NCBI GenBank assembly: GCA_014376425.1 | Contig: JACMRO010000327.1 | Span: 1 to 17,263, forward strand | Source of the DNA: Rubritepida sp. | GTDB taxonomy: Bacteria > Pseudomonadota > Alphaproteobacteria > Acetobacterales > Acetobacteraceae | Reading direction: 5' to 3' | DNA length: 17,263 bases | Shown here: piece by piece, positions 13,320 to 17,263 of the stretch | Layout: every line of letters begins with the position of its first letter | Position numbering within the stretch: the stretch's first letter is position 1 | The notes under the pieces: generated by a model | What the model was told of the DNA's origin: nothing | The model's database searches: none | The model's input: only the letters and a program-made list of their open reading frames with translations | Made by a program: the position numbers and the translations under genes

Positions 13320-14426
13320 CTATGCTAAGGCGGCCGCGTTCGGCCGCAGCAGGAAGCTTGTCCCCGCCCGTTCGCACACGTCGCGCAGCTGCGCCTCCAG
13401 AGCCGGCGGGATGGGAATCCCCTCAGCCAGGCGCTTCTCGCGAATCATGTCCTCCGGCTCGCCGGCCACCAGCACCGGCTTCTCCGGATCCGCCCGCTTC
13501 GCGCCATGCAGGACGTCGATGGCATCGCTCACATCGGCCTCGAACAGCCCGGCCGCGCGGAACATGTCCGGTTTCAGCGCCAGGAAGAAGTGGCCGATGT
13601 TGTTGGGCTCGTCGGGCCCCTGGGTGCGGTTGCGGATCGGCGAGAAGCTGGCACCCACCAACGCGCCGCCCAGCAGGTGCACCATCATCGCCAGGCCGTA
13701 GCCCTTGTGGCTGCCCATGGCGCCGGTGCCGCCCAGCGGGGTGATGCCGCCTTCGGCATGTTTGAAGACATAGTCGTTGCCGACACGGGAATCGGTTACG
13801 CCCTGGCCATCCCCATCCACCACCCAGCCCTCGGGCAGGGGCTTGTTGTTGAGGTGATGCACGCGGACCTTATTGCCGGCGACCGTCGTTGTCGCCATGT
13901 CGAGCACGAAGTCGTTGTGCCGCGCGGCCGGGGCCGAAAAGGCCCAGGGGTTGGTGCCCAGGATCGGCTCCGCGGCGCCGGTTGGCACCATCAGCACGCC
14001 GCGCGTCGAACTCGCGACCATGCCGAGGAAGCCGCGGCGTGAGGCGATGCGCGCATAGGCGCCGGCAGCGCCGAAATGGTGGCTGTTCACCACGCCCACG
14101 ACGCCCACGCCGTGTTCGCCCGCCAGCTCGACCGCCAGGTTCATGCCCATGACCGAAACCGGGTGTCCCAGCCCGTCGCCGCCATCCAGCAGCGCCGTCG
14201 CGCCATGCCGCCGCTCCAGCCGCGGCGGGTTGCCCAGGCGGATCTGGCCGCGCTTCACGCCCTCCTCGTAGGTCATCAGCATGCTGATGCCGTGGCTGTC
14301 CACGCCCATCAGGTCGGTCTCGGTCATGATGTCGGCGGTGGTGGCGGCCAGGTCGTCGGGCATGCCCCAGGCGCGCAGCACGCTGAGGCATTGGGCGCGG
14401 ATCGCATCGGCGGTGGCGAGCAGCAT
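13320..14426 (-). CDS. Ldh2-family malate/L-lactate-type dehydrogenase
   Basis: A 368-residue NAD(P)-dependent oxidoreductase of the Ldh2/MDH2 family (malate, L-sulfolactate, ureidoglycolate, 2,3-diketo-L-gulonate and related 2-hydroxyacid dehydrogenases), unrelated to classical Rossmann LDH. Hallmarks are VDSHGISMLMTY (about 42-53), VNSHHFGAAGAYA with the catalytic His, GTNPWAFSAPA, FVLDMATTTVAGNK (cofactor region) and MGSHKGYGLAMMV. ATG at 14426 lies five bases after the Bug stop, and the length is normal. It ends the TauD-FAH-Bug run, where it could oxidise or reduce a 2-hydroxy or 2-oxo acid released by the FAH-family enzyme. A GC hairpin sits in its last codons (13330-13347) but without a T-run. 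The precise substrate is unknown. Confidence 0.93.
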   Translation of the reverse strand: MLLATADAIRAQCLSVLRAWGMPDDLAATTADIMTETDLMGVDSHGISMLMTYEEGVKRGQIRLGNPPRLERRHGATALLDGGDGLGHPVSVMGMNLAVELAGEHGVGVVGVVNSHHFGAAGAYARIASRRGFLGMVASSTRGVLMVPTGAAEPILGTNPWAFSAPAARHNDFVLDMATTTVAGNKVRVHHLNNKPLPEGWVVDGDGQGVTDSRVGNDYVFKHAEGGITPLGGTGAMGSHKGYGLAMMVHLLGGALVGASFSPIRNRTQGPDEPNNIGHFFLALKPDMFRAAGLFEADVSDAIDVLHGAKRADPEKPVLVAGEPEDMIREKRLAEGIPIPPALEAQLRDVCERAGTSFLLRPNAAALA

Positions 14427-14431
14427 TGCGT

Positions 14432-15385
14432 TCAATCCAGTGTGGCCCCGGTGGCGCGGATGATGGGCAGCCATTTCACCGCCTCAGCCTCGATGAAGGC
14501 ACGGGTGCGGGCCGGCGTCATGCCGGTGGGGATGGTATTGCCCAGACCCAGCAGCCTCTCGCGCGCCGGGCCCTCCGCCAGTGCCGCGGCGACGCGGGCG
14601 GAAAGCAGCTCCAGGATTGCCGGCGGTGTGCCGGGCGGTGCCGAGACAGGCGTCCAGGTCGTCGCCACGAAGCCTGGCAGCCCGGCCTCGGCCCCCGTCG
14701 GTACATCGGGGATTTGCGGCCCCCGCAGGCGCCCGCCGGTGACCAGGCCGCGCACGTAACCCGCGCGGATGCTCTCGGCGATGAAGGAAATTGTATCGAC
14801 CTGAAAGCCGATACGCCCGGCCGAAAGATCGGTGAAGGCGGCGGCCGAGCCGCGATAGGGCACATGCTGCGCGGTCACGCCCAGCTCATGCAAAAGCAGG
14901 GCGGCCGCGATATGCCCGGTGGTGCCGTTGCCCGATGAGCCGAAGGTGACCACGCCCGGCCGCTCCCGCAGCAGGGCGCGGAATTCGGCCAGGCTGCGCA
15001 CACCCAGCGAAGGATGCACCGCCGCCACCATGGCGCTTTCGCTGATGATCGTAATGTGGTCGAGCCCGGTCAACGGATTGACCGGCGCCTGCGGATAGAG
15101 GCCGATGTTGAGGTCATGCGAGCCCAGCGCGCCCACCAGCAGGGTGTAGCCATCGGGTGCCGCCCGCCCTACCGTCTCCACCGCCACGGTGCCGCCGGCA
15201 GCCGGGCGGTTTTCGACCACGAAGGCCTGCCCGAGCGAGGTGGACAGCGCCTGCGCCACCACCCGCGCGTTGATGTCCGCATTGCCACCCGGGGCCAGCG
15301 CCACCACCACCCGCACGGGGCGGCTGGGGTAGTCCTGCGCGGCGGCCGGCAAGGCCAGGCAGAGCGCGATCAACAGTCGGAGCAT
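14432..15385 (-). CDS. Bug/TctC family tripartite tricarboxylate receptor (third of three)
   Basis: A 317-residue periplasmic binding protein. The signal peptide MLRLLIALCLALPAAA is Sec-like, without the Arg pair of the other two receptors. The family features are YPSRPVRVVVALAPGGNADI with the loop Asp37, FVVENRPAAGGTVAVE, FGSSGNGTTGHIAAAL, QHVPYRGSAAAFTDL and PDVPTGAEAGLPGFVATTW. ATG at 15385 follows GAGGAACGCC, a good ribosome-binding site. A GTG at 15397 would overlap the FAH stop (GTGA) and add four residues. It lies between the FAH-family and Ldh2 genes inside one tight run, so its ligand is likely the compound those enzymes process (inference). It is clearly diverged from the other two receptors in the window. 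Confidence 0.93.
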   Translation of the reverse strand: MLRLLIALCLALPAAAQDYPSRPVRVVVALAPGGNADINARVVAQALSTSLGQAFVVENRPAAGGTVAVETVGRAAPDGYTLLVGALGSHDLNIGLYPQAPVNPLTGLDHITIISESAMVAAVHPSLGVRSLAEFRALLRERPGVVTFGSSGNGTTGHIAAALLLHELGVTAQHVPYRGSAAAFTDLSAGRIGFQVDTISFIAESIRAGYVRGLVTGGRLRGPQIPDVPTGAEAGLPGFVATTWTPVSAPPGTPPAILELLSARVAAALAEGPARERLLGLGNTIPTGMTPARTRAFIEAEAVKWLPIIRATGATLD

Positions 15386-15393
15386 GGCGTTCC

Positions 15394-16227
15394 TCACGCG
15401 ATGGAATGTTCGAGCACGCCGACGCGCGACACTTCCAGCCGCAGCCGGTCGCCGCTTTTCAGGTAGCGCGGCGGCTTGCGGAAATGGCCCGAGCCCGCCG
15501 GCGTGCCGGTGGCAATGACGTCGCCCGGCTCCAGCGCCAGGTAGCGCGAGAGGTAGGCGATCAGCGCGGGCACCGCGAAGATCAGGTCATGCGTGTTTCC
15601 GCGTTGCACTTCCTCGCCGTTCAATGCGCAGGTCACTTCAAGGTCCCAGGGCTCGCCCACCTCGTCGGCCGTGACAAGCCAGGGGCCGAGCGGGCAGAAG
15701 CCGTCCAGCCCCTTGGCAAAGCTGGTCATCGGCAGCGGCTGGTCGAACTGAAATTCGCGGGCGGATATGTCGTTCAGCACGGTGTAGCCGGCGACGTAAT
15801 CCAGCGCCTCGCCGGCGGTGACGTTCTGGGCACGCGTGCCGATCACCACTGCCAGCTCAGCCTCCCAGTCCGGCTTGGTGACGGCGGCGGGGATGCGCAC
15901 CGCGGCGCCCGGCCCCACCACCGAGGATGATGGCTTGAGGAAGATGCGCGGCGCGGTCAGCAACGGCCCGCCCACCTCCTTCGCATGGTCGGCGTAATTG
16001 CGGCCGACGCCCAGGATCTTGCCGGGGATCAGCGGCGCCAGCAGCGGTGCCATGGGCAGGGGTGGCGGCCCGCGTGCGGCCAGCGCGACCAGGTGAGCGC
16101 ATTCGCACATCGCCGCCTCGCCGCCCTGCAGCAAGCCCAGCAGCGTTCCAGGCAGGCCCACCAGCCCGTCCCCCAGGGCCGCGACCAGCGTGGGCCGGCC
16201 GCCGATCAGCGCGGTGCCCAGCCTCAC
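15394..16227 (-). CDS. FAH family hydrolase/isomerase, second copy in the window
   Basis: A 277-residue FAH-superfamily protein. The catalytic domain starts at LGVGRNYADHAKEVGGP (72-88). Metal ligands appear as E-A-E in DWEAELAVVIGT (Glu122, Glu124) and Asp153 in LNDISARE. DGFCPLGPWLVTADEVG and ALEPGDVIATGTPAGSG complete the signature. It is only moderately similar to the family member at 844-1695 (different N-terminal domain), so these are paralogues and not a duplication. The start is GTG at 16227, overlapping the TauD stop as GTGA. It is the second gene of the TauD-FAH-Bug-Ldh2 run. The plausible role is hydrolysis or decarboxylation of an acyl-pyruvate-like intermediate produced after oxygenation. 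Substrate unknown. Confidence 0.92.
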   Translation of the reverse strand: MRLGTALIGGRPTLVAALGDGLVGLPGTLLGLLQGGEAAMCECAHLVALAARGPPPLPMAPLLAPLIPGKILGVGRNYADHAKEVGGPLLTAPRIFLKPSSSVVGPGAAVRIPAAVTKPDWEAELAVVIGTRAQNVTAGEALDYVAGYTVLNDISAREFQFDQPLPMTSFAKGLDGFCPLGPWLVTADEVGEPWDLEVTCALNGEEVQRGNTHDLIFAVPALIAYLSRYLALEPGDVIATGTPAGSGHFRKPPRYLKSGDRLRLEVSRVGVLEHSIA

Positions 16228-17102
16228 GCCGCCAGCGCATCCGCGTAACGGTCGGCCATGACCTGGACGCGCAGGATGTAGCGCGGCTCGGCCTCGCCAT
16301 AGTCGGCTACGGCATTGTGAATGGTGCCGATATTATCCCACATCAGCACGTCGCCGGGCGACCAGCTGTGGGCGTAGAGGTATTTGGTCTGCGTCTGATG
16401 CCTGAACAGGAATTCCAGCAGGGCGTCGCTCTCGGCCGCTTCCAGCCCCTCGATGCGGGTGGCGTAGCCGGGGTTGCAATAGAGCACCTCGCGCCCGGTG
16501 ATGGGATGGCGGCGCAGCAGCGGCTGCCAGACCGGCGGCTTCCTGGCGCGCTGTTCGGGGGTCAGGGGGCCGCGTTCGGAGCCGGGGCGGCGGCGGACCA
16601 TGTCCCAGAATTTCTCGAAATCATGCAGCGCGCGGCGGCCCTGGATGCGGGCACGGATGTCGTCCGGCAGGTCGGCCGCGGCGGCGTGCATGTCGAGGAA
16701 CCGCGTGCTGCCCAGGGCCATGCCGTCGCGCACGGGCACTTCCTTGGCGTGCAGGATGTTGGCCAGCGCGATGTCGGCCGAATAGCTCATATCCGTGTGC
16801 CAGCCCTGGCCCGCATCGCCCAGGCCCACCGCATTGCCGGCCGCGTCGCGCTTGTTGGAGAGGATCATCACCTCGGGGATGCCCGGGGCATGGTACTTGT
16901 TGGCGACGTTGACCTCGAGCGTGCCCAGCCTGGCGCCGAGCGCCGCCAACTGGGCCGCGTCCATGGACTGGGCCGGCGCGCTCAGAACGCCGTGTTCGCC
17001 CAGCGCCGCCAGCAGGGCAGCGAAATCGGCGTCGCTTAACGTCTGCGCCAGGTCCACCTCCAGCAGGCGCGCGCCAAGGCCCTGGTTTGCGACGATCCGC
17101 AT
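16224..17102 (-). CDS. TauD/TfdA family Fe(II)/2-oxoglutarate-dependent dioxygenase
   Basis: A 292-residue 2-oxoglutarate-dependent oxygenase. The family hydroxylates its substrate at an unactivated carbon, often splitting off sulfite, phenolate or glyoxylate, while turning 2-oxoglutarate into succinate and CO2. The iron ligands are His102 and Asp104 in GWHTDMSYSAD and the distal His262 in WDNIGTIHNAV. Arg274 or Arg278 in PRYILRV should hold the co-substrate. GSTRFLDMHAAAADLPDD is a common TauD segment. ATG at 17102 gives the usual N terminus, with GGGATGG upstream; ATG at 17114 is an alternative. It heads the run and overlaps the FAH-family GTG. A TTGACG box at 17154-17159 might be a -35 element but no good -10 follows at 17 bases. 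The substrate is not TauD-specific from sequence. Confidence 0.92.
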   Translation of the reverse strand: MRIVANQGLGARLLEVDLAQTLSDADFAALLAALGEHGVLSAPAQSMDAAQLAALGARLGTLEVNVANKYHAPGIPEVMILSNKRDAAGNAVGLGDAGQGWHTDMSYSADIALANILHAKEVPVRDGMALGSTRFLDMHAAAADLPDDIRARIQGRRALHDFEKFWDMVRRRPGSERGPLTPEQRARKPPVWQPLLRRHPITGREVLYCNPGYATRIEGLEAAESDALLEFLFRHQTQTKYLYAHSWSPGDVLMWDNIGTIHNAVADYGEAEPRYILRVQVMADRYADALAA

Positions 17103-17213
17103 GATCCATCCCATTACTTCGTTGAGGGTAGGTTCGTCCCGTCCGGGTGGGTGCGTCAACCGGGTCGGGGCGGACGGCTTGCGTCGGCGCCGGCGCGCGG
17201 GGAGCATGGAGGC

Positions 17214-17263
17214 ATGCCAGACAAACCCCGCACCGTCGTCGTCGGCCCGGCATTCGCATGTCA
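17214..17263 (+). CDS. Start of a divergent gene, cut by the window end
   Basis: ATG at 17214 has GGGGAG at 17199-17204 with nine bases of spacing. The 16 visible codons read MPDKPRTVVVGPAFAC, a strand-like start such as a Rossmann-type enzyme could have. The alternative ATG at 17206 gives an unlikely Ser/His-rich peptide. Too little is visible to name the product. It would be divergent from the TauD-type operon, a position often held by a regulator or a pathway enzyme. Confidence 0.45.
   Translation, partial: MPDKPRTVVVGPAFAC

Noticed and set aside
13269..13327. Inverted repeat GCATAGC ... GCTATGC as an operator or attachment site
   Set aside because: Only seven bases, about 45 bases apart, with no other sign of integration or a regulator nearby. 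Chance is likely.
13330..13347. Perfect hairpin GCGGCCG-CGTT-CGGCCGC as a terminator for the Ldh2 gene
   Set aside because: It lies inside the last codons (Arg-Pro-Asn-Ala-Ala-Ala), and no T-run follows on the minus strand, so it is more likely a result of GC-rich codons.
844..16227. The two FAH-family genes as a recent duplication
   Set aside because: Their N-terminal domains and most residues outside the catalytic motifs differ, so they are old paralogues rather than a tandem or transposed copy.
17154..17159. TTGACG as the -35 box of a housekeeping promoter for the TauD-type operon
   Set aside because: No acceptable -10 hexamer at 16-18 bases. The same bases also occur at 3153-3158, so it is probably coincidence.

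Overview
The window looks like the chromosome of a high-GC alphaproteobacterium. The EcfG-type sigma factor with a NepR-type anti-sigma protein is an alphaproteobacterial hallmark. Three orphan tripartite-tricarboxylate (Bug/TctC) receptors and many small-molecule hydrolases suggest a free-living, nutritionally versatile Acetobacteraceae member (Roseomonas-like); that lineage call is inference. I saw no rRNA, tRNA, CRISPR array, insertion sequence or phage gene.

Layout. (1) 2-487, plus: 3' part of a branched-chain aminotransferase, cut by the window edge. (2) 563-3095, minus, possibly one transcription unit read from high to low coordinates: glycine-zipper lipoprotein, DUF883/ElaB-like membrane protein, EcfG-like sigma factor, NepR-like anti-sigma, FAH-family hydrolase, YdhR-like protein (apparently frameshifted near its end). 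A plausible EcfG-type promoter precedes the lipoprotein. (3) 3154-7125, minus: DUF1028 protein lacking a normal start codon, a decayed ABC permease, amidohydrolase, cyclase-family hydrolase, and DsbA/FrnE-like protein. (4) 7248-8916, plus: Bug receptor and an overlapping Nudix hydrolase. (5) 8920-12354, minus: Bug receptor, isocitrate lyase/PEP-mutase family enzyme, 2-haloacid-dehalogenase-type HAD and an unrecognised secreted protein. (6) 12413-12814, plus: NTF2/SnoaL-like protein, followed by about 500 bp without a convincing gene (12815-13319). (7) 13320-17102, minus: TauD/TfdA dioxygenase, FAH-family hydrolase, Bug receptor and Ldh2-type dehydrogenase, tightly packed. A divergent gene begins at 17214 and leaves the window.

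How they fit together. Three times a periplasmic Bug receptor is linked to cytoplasmic enzymes with no TctA/TctB membrane partner in view. The best reading is a set of small uptake-plus-catabolism cassettes for organic acids or amides, next to a general-stress-response locus. Substrates cannot be read from sequence alone. The most noteworthy items are the unusual stress-regulator operon, the two compact Bug cassettes of undetermined substrate, and the partly eroded DUF1028/ABC permease/amidohydrolase locus.
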